A stretch of DNA of 64,000 nt from Listeria booriae (GCF_000766865.1 NZ_JNFA01000019.1:124001-188000); one strand, 5' to 3'. Positions 1 through 10,143 are shown, counted from the stretch's first letter. Numbers and translations are program-made. The notes: generated by a model from the sequence alone, not told the origin.

Positions 1-191
1 TATTTATAAGCTTCTTCAAAAACATCTTGAGCCGTTCTTTCCTCTCCAATACCAATTTTCCAAGTATCTGGATTATGACAAAATTGGCAACGCAATAAAC
101 AACCTTGCATGAAAACAATAAAGCGAATTCCTGGACCGTCTACAGTTCCCATTGTTTCCACGGAATGAACTCGACCAATAACTTCAGACAT
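1..191 (-). CDS. pflA: Pyruvate formate-lyase activating enzyme, N-terminal part (cut by window edge)
   Basis: A radical-SAM enzyme that installs the glycyl radical on pyruvate formate-lyase under anaerobic conditions. Only the first 63 codons are present; the gene continues beyond base 1. The visible protein starts [21 protein letters not shown] and contains the cluster-binding motif CLLRCQFC (CX3CX2C) that ligates the [4Fe-4S] cluster. The ATG at 189-191 is preceded by GGAAGAGGAG, a good ribosome binding site. It lies 83 bp downstream of pflB on the same strand, so the two are probably co-transcribed, with a hairpin between them that may reduce activase expression. Family assignment is very secure. 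Confidence 0.95.
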   Translation of the reverse strand, partial: MSEVIGRVHSVETMGTVDGPGIRFIVFMQGCLLRCQFCHNPDTWKIGIGEERTAQDVFEEAYK

Positions 192-230
192 GTGACTCCT
201 CTTCCTTTCAAGTGATAAATTTACAACAGA

Positions 231-259
231 CAGGGATTGCGTAACTCACACAATCCCTG
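231..259 (-). terminator. Hairpin between pflB and pflA
   Basis: A perfect 9-bp inverted repeat (CAGGGATTG at 231-239, CAATCCCTG at 251-259) sits just after the pflB stop. On the minus strand it is followed by TCTGTTGT, a weak U tract, so it may be a partial terminator or an mRNA-stabilising processing hairpin that gives more pflB than pflA. That role is inference. Confidence 0.5.
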
Positions 260-274
260 ATTTGTTTTGTTATC

Positions 275-2506
275 TTACATAGATTCGTGCATTGTACGGT
301 GAATAACATCTAATTGTTGTTCACGAGTTAATTTAATGAAGTTAACTGCGTAACCTGATACACGAATTGTTAATTGTGGGTATTCTTCAGGGTGTTCCAT
401 AGCGTCTAATAATGTGTCACGGTTGAATACGTTGATGTTCAAGTGATGACCCATCTTCGTAGAATAACCATCTAGCATTGCTACTAGGTTGTTGATTTGT
501 GATTCATCTTCGCGACCTAATGCTTTTGGTACGATAGAGAATGTGTTGGAAATACCATCTTGTCCATATTCGTATGGAAGTTTAGCAACGGATGATAGAG
601 AAGCAAGTGCACCTTTCGTATCGCGTCCGTGCATTGGGTTAGCTCCTGGTGCGAATGGTTCGCCAGCGCGACGTCCATCTGGAGTATTACCAGTTTTCTT
701 ACCATAAACAACATTCGATGTGATTGTAAGAACAGATGTTGTATGAACAGAATCACGGTATGTTTTATGTTTCTTCACTTTAGTCATGAATGATTTTAGT
801 AGGTTAACAGCGATTTCGTCTACGCGATCATCGTTGTTTCCGTATTTCGGATAGTCACCGATGATTTCAAAATCAACTGCGATACCGTTTTCGTCACGGA
901 TTGGTTTTACTTGTGCATATTTGATAGCACTTAGGGAATCGGCTGCAACGGAAAGTCCAGCGATACCTGTTGCCATTGTACGTAAGATGTGTGTATCATG
1001 TAACGCCATTTCTAAGCGTTCGTATGAATACTTATCATGCATGTAGTGAATAACGTTTAGTGTATTCAAGTAAAGTTCTGCGATCCATTCCATCATTGTA
1101 TCGTATTTCGCCATTACTTCTTCGTAATCTAATACTTCTGATGTGATTCCTTGGTATGCTGGTCCAACTTGTGCTTTAGACTTCTCATCTACACCACCGT
1201 TGATTGCGTAAAGCAATGTTTTCGCAAGGTTGGCACGTGCGCCGAAGAATTGCATTTGTTTACCAATACGCATTGCGGATACACAGCAAGCGATTCCGTA
1301 ATCGTCGCCCCATTTAGGACGCATTACATCGTCATTTTCATATTGGATAGCACTTGTTTTGATAGACATTTTTGCACAGAATTTCTTGAATCCTGATGGT
1401 AAATGTGTTGACCAAAGTACTGTTAAGTTTGGTTCTGGAGCTGGTCCTAAGTTGTTTAATGTGTGCAAGAAACGGAATGAGTTCTTCGTAACAAGCGGTG
1501 CGCCTTCTTCTGAAATACCACCGATTGATTCTGTTACCCATGTTGGATCTCCAGAGAATAATTCATTGTAGTCAGGTGTACGTGCAAATTTTACAAGGCG
1601 TAGTTTCATAATGAAATGGTCTACGATTTCTTGTGCTTGTTCTTCTGTTAAAACGCCATTGCGAAGATCGCGTTCTACGAAGATGTCAAGGAATGTAGAT
1701 GTACGGCCTAAACTCATTGCTGCACCATTTTGTTCTTTAATTGCTGCAAGGTAACCGAAGTATAACCATTGGAAAGCTTCTTGTGCTGTTACTGCTGGTT
1801 TAGAAATATCAAAACCGTGTTGTGCTCCCATTTGTTTCAATTCGCTTAATGCGCGGATTTGTTCATTTAGTTCTTCACGTAAGCGAATGATGTCGTCGCT
1901 CATTGTGCGAAGTCCTGTGTTTTTAAGGTCGTTCTTCTTGTCTTCGATTAGGCGATCCACACCGTATAAAGCTACACGACGATAGTCACCAATGATACGG
2001 CCGCGGCCATAAGCATCTGGAAGACCAGTAATAACGCCTGATTTACGAGCAGCACGCATTTCGTCATTGTAAGCATCGAAAACACCTTGGTTATGCGTTT
2101 TACGCCAGTCTCTGAAAATGTGTGAAATTTCTTCGTCCACTTTGTAACCGTAAGCTTCGCATGCAAGTTCTGCCATACGAATACCGCCGAATGGTTGTAG
2201 TGAGCGTTTGAATGGTACGTCAGTTTGTACACCAACGACTGTTTCTAAATCTTTGTTTAAGTATCCAGGATTGTGTGATGTGATCGTTGATACGATTTTT
2301 GTATCCATATCTAGAACGCCACCGTTTTCCCGTTCTTGCTTTGTCAAATCCATTACTTGATCCCATAATTGCGATGTTGCATCAGTAGGACCTGCAAGGA
2401 AAGTGTCATCACCTTCGTATAATCTGTAGTTCTTCAAAATAAAGTCTCTTACATCAATTTCGTTTTCCCAATTACCACCTGTGAATTCAAACCATTGTTC
2501 TTTCAT
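275..2506 (-). CDS. pflB: Formate C-acetyltransferase (pyruvate formate-lyase)
   Basis: Cleaves pyruvate with CoA into acetyl-CoA and formate during fermentation; cytoplasmic glycyl-radical enzyme. At 743 residues it has the usual family length. The adjacent catalytic cysteines are in IACCVSAM, and the radical glycine is in the C-terminal RVSGYAVNF motif (Gly about residue 718). The ATG is preceded by AGGAGG. It is the first gene of a pflB-pflA unit. The 450-bp upstream region carries a promoter-like sequence overlapped by a Rex-like operator and a CRE-like site, consistent with control by NADH/NAD ratio and carbon status (inference from sequence). No irregularity seen. Confidence 0.97.
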   Translation of the reverse strand: MKEQWFEFTGGNWENEIDVRDFILKNYRLYEGDDTFLAGPTDATSQLWDQVMDLTKQERENGGVLDMDTKIVSTITSHNPGYLNKDLETVVGVQTDVPFKRSLQPFGGIRMAELACEAYGYKVDEEISHIFRDWRKTHNQGVFDAYNDEMRAARKSGVITGLPDAYGRGRIIGDYRRVALYGVDRLIEDKKNDLKNTGLRTMSDDIIRLREELNEQIRALSELKQMGAQHGFDISKPAVTAQEAFQWLYFGYLAAIKEQNGAAMSLGRTSTFLDIFVERDLRNGVLTEEQAQEIVDHFIMKLRLVKFARTPDYNELFSGDPTWVTESIGGISEEGAPLVTKNSFRFLHTLNNLGPAPEPNLTVLWSTHLPSGFKKFCAKMSIKTSAIQYENDDVMRPKWGDDYGIACCVSAMRIGKQMQFFGARANLAKTLLYAINGGVDEKSKAQVGPAYQGITSEVLDYEEVMAKYDTMMEWIAELYLNTLNVIHYMHDKYSYERLEMALHDTHILRTMATGIAGLSVAADSLSAIKYAQVKPIRDENGIAVDFEIIGDYPKYGNNDDRVDEIAVNLLKSFMTKVKKHKTYRDSVHTTSVLTITSNVVYGKKTGNTPDGRRAGEPFAPGANPMHGRDTKGALASLSSVAKLPYEYGQDGISNTFSIVPKALGREDESQINNLVAMLDGYSTKMGHHLNINVFNRDTLLDAMEHPEEYPQLTIRVSGYAVNFIKLTREQQLDVIHRTMHESM

Positions 2507-2589
2507 TTCGGAAACCTCCTACGTTTCAATTGTTCGTTTATGAGCGTTAAAAAATGAGCAAAGCTACCCTAGTAACTTCTTATACTGTT

Positions 2590-2595
2590 ATCATA
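2590..2595 (-). promoter_or_regulatory. Proximal extended -10 promoter of pflB
   Basis: On the minus strand TGGTATGAT provides an extended -10 (TGnTATGAT) about 85 bp upstream of the pflB start. The -35 match 17 bp upstream is poor. It would act as a second, downstream promoter in addition to the one overlapped by the Rex-like box. Confidence 0.4.
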
Positions 2596-2655
2596 CCACA
2601 ATTTAAAAATAATGCTACAGTTTTCACATAAAAAATTTATCTTTTTTCAAATGAA

Positions 2656-2670
2656 ATAAAGCACTTTCAT
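2656..2670 (-). promoter_or_regulatory. CRE-like CcpA operator upstream of pflB
   Basis: The minus strand reads ATGAAAGTGCTTTAT. This matches the cre consensus WTGAAARCGYTTWNN except for T instead of C at the eighth base. It lies immediately downstream of the -10 at 2675-2680, near the predicted transcription start, where CcpA binding would repress. Sequence match only. Confidence 0.5.
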
Positions 2671-2674
2671 TGCT

Positions 2675-2703
2675 TTTATAGCGCTAAGTGATTGGTATCA
2701 CAA
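2675..2703 (-). promoter_or_regulatory. pflB promoter overlapped by a Rex-like operator
   Basis: On the minus strand TTGTGA (2698-2703) and TATAAA (2675-2680) are separated by 17 bp, a sigma-A type promoter. The 18 bp at 2686-2703 read TTGTGATACCAATCACTT, which fits the Rex consensus TTGTGA-N6-TCACAA at 10 of 12 half-site positions and covers the -35. Rex is the NADH-sensing repressor of fermentation genes in Firmicutes. Direct control here is inferred. Confidence 0.6.
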
Positions 2704-2855
2704 TGTTTTCTAGATTGTTATGATTATCATTAAAAAATAAAAATAATTTGATTGACACATTGTAATATTGCTGTACTATTGGAAAATGGCATTTCTGTTA
2801 TAATACAGTTGACTTGTTACTAGTCTGTATTAACTCAGTATTAGAACACAGAAAA

Positions 2856-2979
2856 AGACTGGGACAAAACCCAAGATAAAGCAAAATCGCCTAGCCATTT
2901 ACTTTGGGTAAGACGAAAAATTTTGCTTTACACAAATCGAGCGCTTGTCGCCGATTTATTTGGGTTATGTCCCAGACTC
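2856..2979. repeat. TGGGACA dispersed hairpin element, copy A (inverted orientation)
   Basis: A 124-bp non-coding element between pflB and the ribokinase-like gene. Its ends are inverted repeats: AGACTGGGACAAAACCCAA at 2856-2874 and TTGGGTTATGTCCCAGACT at 2960-2978, 17 of 19 positions complementary. An inner stem pairs AAAGCAAAAT (2878-2887) with ATTTTGCTTT (2920-2929). It is the shortest of three copies, contains no nested insert, and is inverted relative to copies B and C. It lies between the ends or starts of two unrelated transcription units and might act as a two-way terminator. Its right end encodes the last residues and stop codon of the ribokinase-like gene. Confidence 0.85.
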
Positions 2980-3822
2980 TTCTATCTCGCTTAATTTTGG
3001 CATGCCTGTTTGGGCGCCGATTTTTGTTGTGCTAAGTGCTGCTGCTTTGTTGGCGAATGCCACGGCGTCTTGTAGGTTTTTTCCAGATGTCATCGCGACT
3101 GCAAAAGCGCCATTGAACGTGTCCCCTGCTCCAGTTGAATCGGCAACATCGACCGGAAATGCTGGGACATGGTTGACACCGGATTCGTCATGGACCTCTA
3201 CTCCATTTTTGCCTTGTGTCACTAGTACTGCTTTTGTTTCATCTTGGAGTATGTCTTCGGGAAGTTGCTTAAATTCTGTTTCATTCGGTGTCAGATACGT
3301 GATTTTTCGTAAAAAAGAAAGCGGGAACTGGTCTACTGGTGCTGGGTCGAAAATGGTTGGAACATCGTAGAGTCGTGCTATGTCCACTGCTTTTTCAGTG
3401 ACTGTGAATGGAATTTCGTTTTGTAGTAATAAGATGGATGCGTTAGCAATGATTGTTTCCAGTGGTAGCTCATCCAGCCAGGCGTTATTTGCACCTGGGG
3501 CTACGATGATTCGATTATCGCCATTTTCGCGTAAAATCATCGCTAAACCGGTCGTTTCAGGAACCGTCCAGACATTAGTTACGTCGATACAATGACTGTT
3601 TAAGTTTGCTAGTGCATCTGCTCCAAACGCATCGTCGCCGATCATGCCGACCATCATGACATCACCGCCGAGTTTTGCCGCTGCTACTGCTTGGTTAGCG
3701 CCTTTACCTCCAGGTGAAATACCGACATTGCTGCCCTTTATTGTCTCGCCAATCTGTGGTAAGTCGTGTAGTTCTGTAGAAATATCCATATTAATGCTTC
3801 CAATAACAACAATTTTTCCCAC
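2965..3822 (-). CDS. Ribokinase-like PfkB-family sugar kinase
   Basis: A cytoplasmic carbohydrate kinase of the PfkB family, closest in appearance to ribokinase (ATP-dependent phosphorylation of ribose or a related sugar). The protein (285 residues; ribokinases are usually about 300) has the N-terminal strand VVIGSINMD, the substrate motif GGKGANQA near residue 40, NETE in the middle, and the anion-hole/catalytic-base motif DSTGAGDTFNG near residue 240. Start is GTG with GAGGG about 9 nt upstream, 10 bp after glpP, so it probably belongs to the mutS-mutL-glpP transcript. The final codons (…ESGT-stop) are read from the terminal inverted repeat of repeat copy A, so the natural C-terminus may have been replaced. 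I do not recall this gene at this place in L. monocytogenes, which suggests gain or loss. Substrate uncertain. Confidence 0.85.
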   Translation of the reverse strand: MGKIVVIGSINMDISTELHDLPQIGETIKGSNVGISPGGKGANQAVAAAKLGGDVMMVGMIGDDAFGADALANLNSHCIDVTNVWTVPETTGLAMILRENGDNRIIVAPGANNAWLDELPLETIIANASILLLQNEIPFTVTEKAVDIARLYDVPTIFDPAPVDQFPLSFLRKITYLTPNETEFKQLPEDILQDETKAVLVTQGKNGVEVHDESGVNHVPAFPVDVADSTGAGDTFNGAFAVAMTSGKNLQDAVAFANKAAALSTTKIGAQTGMPKLSEIEESGT

Positions 3823-3832
3823 GCTTAATCCC

Positions 3833-4378
3833 TCATTTCCAAAGTGATTTTTGAGATGTCGTGATCGCTGTTGCTTTTGCCGCTAAAATGTCATCCACTT
3901 GTTGTTGCGACGTGATAAGGCCTCCTGCGATAACAGGGATGTGTAGCAGTTCTGTCATTTGTTCGACCATCGTTGGTAAAATACCTGGCAATAATTCGAT
4001 GAAATCGGGTTGAATTTTTTGGACGAGTGCGGTTCCTTTTGTAAAAGCGCTAGAGTCTAACATAAATAGGCGCTGAATCGCGATTACTTTATGCTGTTTT
4101 GCTTTTAGAATGACATTGCCTCGTGTGGAAATAATACCTGCTGGGCGAATTTCTTGGCATAGGAAATCGACGGCGTATTCATCGTTTTTTAGGCCATTTA
4201 TTAAGTCGGCGTGCAGCAATACTTTTTTGCCACCAGAAGCGGCTAAGTTGATGAGTGATTTGAGTTGCCCGACTTGGGTTTCCAACATCACCATGTACTC
4301 CGCATCTAGGTTAAGAATTTTCTCAACGTCTCGGTGATTATGTGCGGCTGGTATGATAGTTTGACCATTAAACGACAT
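3833..4378 (-). CDS. glpP: GlpP-type glycerol operon antiterminator
   Basis: RNA-binding antiterminator family that in Bacillus subtilis responds to glycerol-3-phosphate and allows read-through of glp leader terminators. The 181-residue protein shows the family's TIM-barrel-like core: IIPAAHN near the start, LLHADLINGL around residue 55, GIISTRGN around 83, DFIELLPG around 128, and PVIAGGLI around 150. ATG start preceded by GGAGCG, 15 bp downstream of mutL, and followed after 10 bp by the ribokinase-like gene. No glp structural genes lie nearby, so its target would be elsewhere on the chromosome. Family assignment secure; target inferred. Confidence 0.88.
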   Translation of the reverse strand: MSFNGQTIIPAAHNHRDVEKILNLDAEYMVMLETQVGQLKSLINLAASGGKKVLLHADLINGLKNDEYAVDFLCQEIRPAGIISTRGNVILKAKQHKVIAIQRLFMLDSSAFTKGTALVQKIQPDFIELLPGILPTMVEQMTELLHIPVIAGGLITSQQQVDDILAAKATAITTSQKSLWK

Positions 4379-4393
4379 TTTTTTCGCTCCTTA

Positions 4394-6235
4394 TTACATA
4401 ATACGTTTGAACATTTTTTCTAATTCGTAGGTGGAATAATGAATGATGACCGGCCGACCATGCGGACATGTGAACGGATCGCTTGCTTCGCGCAATGTAT
4501 CCAGCAAGGTTTCCATGTCTTCTTGTGTTAAATAATGATTGGCTTTAATCGACTTCTTACAACTCATCATAATCGCTGCGTCTTCACGTAATTTATGAAT
4601 GCTAATCTGCGGTTTTTGCAAGGCTTCATCCAAAATATCGCGCAAGGTGCTCTCTTCTTCGCCTTTTGGAAGCCACGTTGGATGTTCGCGGATAATAAAG
4701 CTATTTTGGCCAAAATTCTCAAGAAAAACGCCGACTTCTTCTAATTTCGCTTTTTGATCGCGTAATTTGATAAATTCATCGGTTGAAAAATCCAGCACGA
4801 TTGGGACGAGCAGTTGTTGTAATTCACGGTCGACTTCCCCGATTTTTTCACGGAAAAATTCGTACTTGATGCGTTCTTGTGCGGCGTGTTGGTCGATTAA
4901 ATACATGCCGGTTTCGTTTTGCGCCACGATATAGGTTGCGTGGACTTGTCCGACGGGGTACATTTTTGGTATGCGTTCTTTTTGCGGTTCTGGTTCGGTT
5001 GCTTCTATTGGTGGTGTTACGTCGTAGCTAGCCAGTTCTTCGTTGATGAAAAGCGGTGGTTCGTCGGGTAAATCAGCGCTTGTTGGTAAATCTGGTTTTG
5101 TATAGGTTTGCTGATAGATTGGTGCCTCTGGTTGGGGCGCTGCTTTTACTTCCTCGTTGGATGCCGTCTTTTCTTCTCCATCAAAATTGATAGCTAACTG
5201 TTCGGAGGCGATTTTTTGGCGTTTGGAAAGTGTCGCGTCTGGGATGAGTTGTTCTTGGTGAAATGCGGCTTTTAGCGTGTCTGCGATGAATTGGCCAAGT
5301 TCGACTTCTTTGCTCAGGCGGACTTCAAGCTTAGCTGGATGCACATTGACATCAACGATAAGCGGATCCATTTCAATCTGCAAAACTAGAATTGGAAAGC
5401 GACCGATGGGCAGTAAAGTATGATAGCCTTCTTGAATAGCGCGAACTAAGGCGTAGTTTTTGATGAAGCGACCGTTCACGATGGTAGAAATATAATTCCG
5501 ATTGGAGCGGTTGACCTCTGGAAGTGCCGCGTAGCCTTTGATTTTGAAATCGAGTGATTCGGCTTGAATTGGAATCATCTTTTTGGCTACAGCGAGTCCG
5601 TAAATCGATGCCATCACTTGTTGTAAGTCGCCGTTTCCGCTTGTTTTTAGCAAACTTTTCCCGTTATGCGAAAAACGGAAGCTGACTTCGGGATGAGACA
5701 GTGCCAGACGGTTCATGATGTCTGTAATATTGCCTAGTTCGGTATGCAGGCTTTTTAAGTATTTCAAACGAGCCGGCGTATTGAAAAAGAGATTAGAAAC
5801 TTGGATTTCGGTTCCTTTTCGTGCTTGGGCACTTTGTTTTTCCAGTTCTTTGCCGCCTTCTACGACGATTTTTGTTCCAGCGCCATCACCGGTTGCCGTG
5901 GTCATCTCTAGATAGGAAACAGAAGCGATACTCGGTAAAGCTTCTCCGCGAAAACCTAATGTGTGGACGCGAAATAAGTCGTGTTCGTTTTTGATTTTGC
6001 TTGTTGCATGGCGTTTGAAGGCAACAGAAACGTCTTCTGCTCCAATGCCGATACCATTATCGATAATCGTGATTTTATTTAGTCCGCCTTCTTCGACTAA
6101 GACATCGATAACGGTACTTTTGGCGTCGATTGCATTTTCGACAAGTTCTTTGACAACCGAAGCTGGGCGTTCTACTACTTCGCCGGCTGCTATTTTATTG
6201 GATAAGGCATCGGTTAGTTCGATTATTTTAGGCAT
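4394..6235 (-). CDS. mutL: DNA mismatch repair protein MutL
   Basis: Couples MutS mismatch recognition to strand incision. The protein has an N-terminal GHKL ATPase (ELVENAIDA with the catalytic Glu, [15 protein letters not shown]), a transducer domain to about residue 330, a variable linker rich in Pro and Glu, and a C-terminal endonuclease domain with the metal-binding motif [12 protein letters not shown] and CPHGRP near the end. These are the endonuclease signatures of MutL in organisms without MutH. The length (613 residues) is normal. It follows mutS by 18 bp and is clearly co-transcribed with it. Confidence 0.97.
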   Translation of the reverse strand: MPKIIELTDALSNKIAAGEVVERPASVVKELVENAIDAKSTVIDVLVEEGGLNKITIIDNGIGIGAEDVSVAFKRHATSKIKNEHDLFRVHTLGFRGEALPSIASVSYLEMTTATGDGAGTKIVVEGGKELEKQSAQARKGTEIQVSNLFFNTPARLKYLKSLHTELGNITDIMNRLALSHPEVSFRFSHNGKSLLKTSGNGDLQQVMASIYGLAVAKKMIPIQAESLDFKIKGYAALPEVNRSNRNYISTIVNGRFIKNYALVRAIQEGYHTLLPIGRFPILVLQIEMDPLIVDVNVHPAKLEVRLSKEVELGQFIADTLKAAFHQEQLIPDATLSKRQKIASEQLAINFDGEEKTASNEEVKAAPQPEAPIYQQTYTKPDLPTSADLPDEPPLFINEELASYDVTPPIEATEPEPQKERIPKMYPVGQVHATYIVAQNETGMYLIDQHAAQERIKYEFFREKIGEVDRELQQLLVPIVLDFSTDEFIKLRDQKAKLEEVGVFLENFGQNSFIIREHPTWLPKGEEESTLRDILDEALQKPQISIHKLREDAAIMMSCKKSIKANHYLTQEDMETLLDTLREASDPFTCPHGRPVIIHYSTYELEKMFKRIM

Positions 6236-6253
6236 CTGACTTCACCTTGCTTT

Positions 6254-8845
6254 CTATTGTTTCACTTTTTTCTGTAAATCATATAGTGTTGCCATCGCGT
6301 CCATTGGTGTCATGTGCATTAAGTCGATGTTCTTAATAAGCTTGATGAGTGATTGTTCTTGTTTCGTACGCACGGTTTTTTCTTCAATTGGGAACATTGA
6401 TAGTTGGACTTCTTCTTGTACTTCAGGAACGCGCGCTTTTTCTGCTGGAACGATGATTTTTTCTTCGGAGCTTTCTAATTGCTCTAGAATATCGCGTGCA
6501 CGACCGATGAGTTTGGCTGGTAAGTTCGCCAGTTCTGCGACATGAATGCCGTAGCTTTTGTCCGCAGGCCCGTTCTCGATTTTGTGCAGGAAGACGACTT
6601 TGCCATTTTCTTCAACGGCGCTAACGTGGACATTGTGCATGCCAGTTAATGTTTCATCTAAAATTGTCAGTTCGTGATAGTGCGTGGAGAACAATGTTTT
6701 AGCGTGAACTTCTTCGTGAATATACTCAATAATGGCTTGCGCTAGTGCCATACCATCGTAGGTTGCCGTTCCACGACCGATTTCATCGAATAAAATCAAA
6801 CTTTGCGACGTCGCATTCGCAATGGCATTTCTAGCTTCTAACATTTCCACCATGAACGTACTTTGCCCAGCAATTAAATCATCCGCCGCACCAATCCGCG
6901 TAAAAATTTGATCGAAAATTGGTAGTGTTGCTTGTTCGGCAGGAATGTAACAACCAACTTGCGCCATAATTGCAGTCAAGGCTATTTGTCGCATGTACGT
7001 GCTCTTACCAGACATGTTTGGTCCTGTAATCAACAACATGTTGCGGCTATCATCCATGATGCAGTCGTTAGCAACATAACTTTGCGTGCCCATCACTTTT
7101 TCCACAACGGGGTGACGGCCTTGAATAATTTCTAATTCGCCAGTTTTATTCATTTCTGGTTTGACAAAATGGTTATTTTCACTGATATTCGCAAAACTTT
7201 GGAGGCAATCAATCTCGCTAATCACTTTCGCTAAATGTTGCAAGCGTTCGATGTATTGTTTGACCGTCTCGCGCACCTGAATAAATAATGTATATTCTAA
7301 TTCCATACTCTTTTCTTCTGCATCCAAAATGAGGCGTTCTTTTTCTTTGAGTTCAGGCGTGATGTAACGCTCGGCATTGGTCAGTGTTTGTTTGCGTTCG
7401 TAACGGTTTTCTGGGAGTGCCGCGATGTTCGCCTTCGTCACTTCGATATAGTAGCCAAAAACACGATTAAAGCCGACTTTTAATGATTTAATGCCCGTCA
7501 ATGCTCGTTCTTGTTGCTCGAGTTCCGCAATCCACGTTTTTCCGTTGCGGCTGGCGTCTCGATATGTATCTAACTCTGCGTTGTAGCCATCTTTAATAAT
7601 GCCACCCTCACGAATCGAAATTGGCGGCGACGTATTAATCGCGCGTTCCAAAACATCAGCTAGCGTATCACACGGATCAATCTCCTCAATAATCCGCGTC
7701 AAATTCGGCTGGTTCATTGACTTAAGCGTCTCTTTCAAAAGCGGCACCTGATATAGTGAATTCTTCAACTGAATCAAATCACGCGCGTTTACATTCCCGT
7801 AAGCCACCCGTCCAGCAAGCCGTTCCAAATCATACACTTGCTTCAACTGTTCCATCAATTCCATCCGCTCAAAATAATGATTAATAAAACTGTTCACATC
7901 TTGTTGGCGCGCCTTAATCGCATCCAAGTGAATTAACGGCCGATCAATCCACTGCTTCAGCAAACGTCCACCCATCGCGGTTTTCGTCTGATCTAGCAAC
8001 CACAACAATGTTCCTTGCTTTCCCTTCCCACGAATCGATTCAGACAGTTCCAAATTACGTTTCGAATAATAGTCCATTTTCATATATTGGCTTGTTTCAT
8101 AATGAACCGTCTTTTGCAAATGCGACAAATCACGTTTTTGCGTATCAATAAAATAATTTAACAGCTTGGCGATAGCCTTCTTCTCAATCGGATGAATCGT
8201 GTTCGTCACTAGCGACTCATAGCCATCCGGCAATTCATTGTTATTCTCATACGAAATAAATAAGCCGAGTTGCTCACGTATCGCCTCTGGAAACGCCTCA
8301 CTAAACTCAATCCCAACAACCATTTCCTTCGCGGCAAGCGTCGTCAACTCATTTAGCAAACGATCTTCTCCCATCGGAAGCACCGTCGATTTCAACTCAC
8401 CAGTCGACAAATCGCAGTAGGCAAACCCGTATTCTTTCTCCTCATGCTGAAAAACCGCTGTTATAAAGTTGTTTTCCTTCTCCTTCAAGCCCTTTGCTTC
8501 CATCATCGTTCCTGGAGAAATCAACTGCACGACTTCACGCTTCACCATGCCTTTAGCCAATTTGGCATCTTCCACTTGTTCACAAATCGCAACTTTATAC
8601 CCTTTATCAATCAATGTATCAATATATCCCGCAGCAGAATGGTAAGGCACTCCACACATCGGAATCGGATTATCACTATTACTAGCCCGCGCCGTCAACG
8701 TTATTTCTAGCAGTTGCGAGGCTTGAATGGCATCTTCAAAAAACATTTCATAAAAATCTCCCAATCGGAAAAATAGAAATGCGTCCTTATAATTTTCCTT
8801 AATCGCTAAGTATTGCTTCATCATCGGTGTTACTTCTGTTGCCAT
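6254..8845 (-). CDS. mutS: DNA mismatch repair protein MutS
   Basis: Mismatch-recognition ATPase. The N-terminal mismatch-binding motif is intact ([11 protein letters not shown], containing the conserved Phe-X-Glu), followed by connector, lever and clamp domains. The C-terminal ABC-type ATPase has Walker [10 protein letters not shown], Walker [11 protein letters not shown], and FSTHYHEL. I place the start at the second of two nearby ATGs (8843-8845) because AAAGGG lies about 9 nt upstream of it but only 3 nt from the first ATG (8849-8851). The result is 863 residues. First gene of the mutS-mutL-glpP-kinase unit. Confidence 0.97.
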   Translation of the reverse strand: MATEVTPMMKQYLAIKENYKDAFLFFRLGDFYEMFFEDAIQASQLLEITLTARASNSDNPIPMCGVPYHSAAGYIDTLIDKGYKVAICEQVEDAKLAKGMVKREVVQLISPGTMMEAKGLKEKENNFITAVFQHEEKEYGFAYCDLSTGELKSTVLPMGEDRLLNELTTLAAKEMVVGIEFSEAFPEAIREQLGLFISYENNNELPDGYESLVTNTIHPIEKKAIAKLLNYFIDTQKRDLSHLQKTVHYETSQYMKMDYYSKRNLELSESIRGKGKQGTLLWLLDQTKTAMGGRLLKQWIDRPLIHLDAIKARQQDVNSFINHYFERMELMEQLKQVYDLERLAGRVAYGNVNARDLIQLKNSLYQVPLLKETLKSMNQPNLTRIIEEIDPCDTLADVLERAINTSPPISIREGGIIKDGYNAELDTYRDASRNGKTWIAELEQQERALTGIKSLKVGFNRVFGYYIEVTKANIAALPENRYERKQTLTNAERYITPELKEKERLILDAEEKSMELEYTLFIQVRETVKQYIERLQHLAKVISEIDCLQSFANISENNHFVKPEMNKTGELEIIQGRHPVVEKVMGTQSYVANDCIMDDSRNMLLITGPNMSGKSTYMRQIALTAIMAQVGCYIPAEQATLPIFDQIFTRIGAADDLIAGQSTFMVEMLEARNAIANATSQSLILFDEIGRGTATYDGMALAQAIIEYIHEEVHAKTLFSTHYHELTILDETLTGMHNVHVSAVEENGKVVFLHKIENGPADKSYGIHVAELANLPAKLIGRARDILEQLESSEEKIIVPAEKARVPEVQEEVQLSMFPIEEKTVRTKQEQSLIKLIKNIDLMHMTPMDAMATLYDLQKKVKQ

Positions 8846-8890
8846 TTTCATCAGCCCTTTTTCTCTTTGTTTATATAGTCCTTCCGCTTT

Positions 8891-8896
8891 ATTATA
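8891..8896 (-). promoter_or_regulatory. Extended -10 promoter of mutS
   Basis: The minus strand reads TGCTATAAT, a perfect extended -10 (TGnTATAAT), 45 bp upstream of the mutS start. The -35 is poor, as is common with extended -10 promoters. It would start the mutS-mutL-glpP-kinase transcript. Confidence 0.55.
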
Positions 8897-8970
8897 GCAT
8901 AAGTGAATTCATGAAGAAAAGTGAAGCAAAGAAACGATACAGCATTCCGAATCGCCGCACCGTTTCTCAC

Positions 8971-9327
8971 TTATTTCTTTAATTCAGATGTTACTTTATG
9001 ACTAATTTCACGCGTAATGGACTGCAACAAATCATTGGCCTCTTCTTGGGAACGTTTAAATTCCTGAACGATTGGCAAATGGTCAATTTCAGCCGTCAGC
9101 GCGTCAATGTTGTCCTCGGTTTGCTTGACTGCACCAAATTTTTGATAATGTTCTAGGTTTACCGCTTCTTTCTGTAATTTCTTGATGGAACCAACGTTTG
9201 CGGCTACTTTTTGATTGGTGTTTATTTTTTCTTCGGCGGCACGATAGAAAGTCACGGCTTCTGTAGCTTGCAACGCTTCCTTGAGTTCGTTCGCCTTAGC
9301 AATAATTGTTTCTTTTTGATATGTCAA
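8971..9327 (-). CDS. ricA: RicA/YmcA, regulator of RNase Y-dependent processing
   Basis: A small all-helical protein of the YlbF/YmcA family (118 residues). In B. subtilis RicA forms a complex with RicF (YlbF) and RicT (YaaT) that is needed for correct RNase Y cleavage of many operon mRNAs and for biofilm and competence control. Its typical features are visible: a helical N-terminal region and EFKRSQEEANDLLQSI toward the C-terminus. AGGAGG precedes the ATG, 18 bp after ymdB. Its presence in the same minus-strand run as rny is a notable functional grouping. Listeria is non-sporulating, so an RNA-processing role is favoured. Confidence 0.9.
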   Translation of the reverse strand: MTYQKETIIAKANELKEALQATEAVTFYRAAEEKINTNQKVAANVGSIKKLQKEAVNLEHYQKFGAVKQTEDNIDALTAEIDHLPIVQEFKRSQEEANDLLQSITREISHKVTSELKK

Positions 9328-9345
9328 AATTGGAACCTCCTTCGC

Positions 9346-10143
9346 TTACATTGTGAACGGATGGTCTTCGTTAATTAAAATACGCTCAATTTTAGACGCA
9401 CGGCCAGTCGTGTCATTAATGCTAATCATACAACCAGATAGCAAACCACGACCCGCTTTAGGCACTTCAAAACGCGTTGGCATCGCTGTTAAGAAACGTC
9501 GCAAACTAGCGTCTTTATCCATCCCCAAAATACCGTCATAAGGACCAGTCATTCCAACATCTGTTAAATACGCGGTCCCTTTCGGCAAAATACGATTATC
9601 CGACGTCTGCACATGGGTATGCGTCCCAACAATCGCTGTCACACGACCATCGACATACCAACCCATCGCTTGCTTCTCACTCGTCGTCTCCGCATGAAAA
9701 TCGACAAAAATAATATTCGTTCTAGCTGCAGCTTCTTCAATAAGCTCGTCCATCTTGCGAAACGGATCATCCAAATCTGTCATAAATGCCCGTCCTTGCA
9801 TATTAATCACAGCCACTTCCAGCTGATTACTCTTAATAAAAACAAGCCCTGTGCCTGGCGTACCTTCCGGAAAATTCGCCGGCCGCACTAAATATTTCGC
9901 GTCATCAATAAACTCAAAAATATCGCGATTATCCCAAGCGTGATTGCCTAGCGTCACCGCGTTCGCTCCTTGTTCTAAAAACTGTTTGTAAATCTTCTCC
10001 GTAATTCCCCGTCCCGCAGCAGCATTCTCCCCATTAATAACTGTCACCGTCGGGCGGTACGCTTTCTTTAGTTGCGGCAAGTACTCCGTAATCATATCTC
10101 GTCCAATCGAGCCAACAACATCACCAATAAATAATAATTCCAT
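9346..10143 (-). CDS. ymdB: YmdB, calcineurin-like metallophosphoesterase
   Basis: A dinuclear-metal phosphodiesterase of the YmdB family; the B. subtilis protein hydrolyses 2',3'-cyclic nucleotides (cAMP in particular) and influences biofilm and motility gene expression. Metal-binding motifs are intact in order: GDVVGSIGRD at the start, NGENAAAG near 40, GNHAWDN near 65, DFHAE near 148, and GTHTHVQTSD near 173-182. The length of 265 residues is normal. It lies in the same run as rny and ricA, the usual arrangement in Bacillales. Confidence 0.93.
   Translation of the reverse strand: MELLFIGDVVGSIGRDMITEYLPQLKKAYRPTVTVINGENAAAGRGITEKIYKQFLEQGANAVTLGNHAWDNRDIFEFIDDAKYLVRPANFPEGTPGTGLVFIKSNQLEVAVINMQGRAFMTDLDDPFRKMDELIEEAAARTNIIFVDFHAETTSEKQAMGWYVDGRVTAIVGTHTHVQTSDNRILPKGTAYLTDVGMTGPYDGILGMDKDASLRRFLTAMPTRFEVPKAGRGLLSGCMISINDTTGRASKIERILINEDHPFTM

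Noticed and set aside
2945-3370. Plus-strand frame of 141 codons opposite the ribokinase-like gene
   Set aside because: It mirrors the codon pattern of the real minus-strand gene and begins in the repeat; no ribosome binding site.
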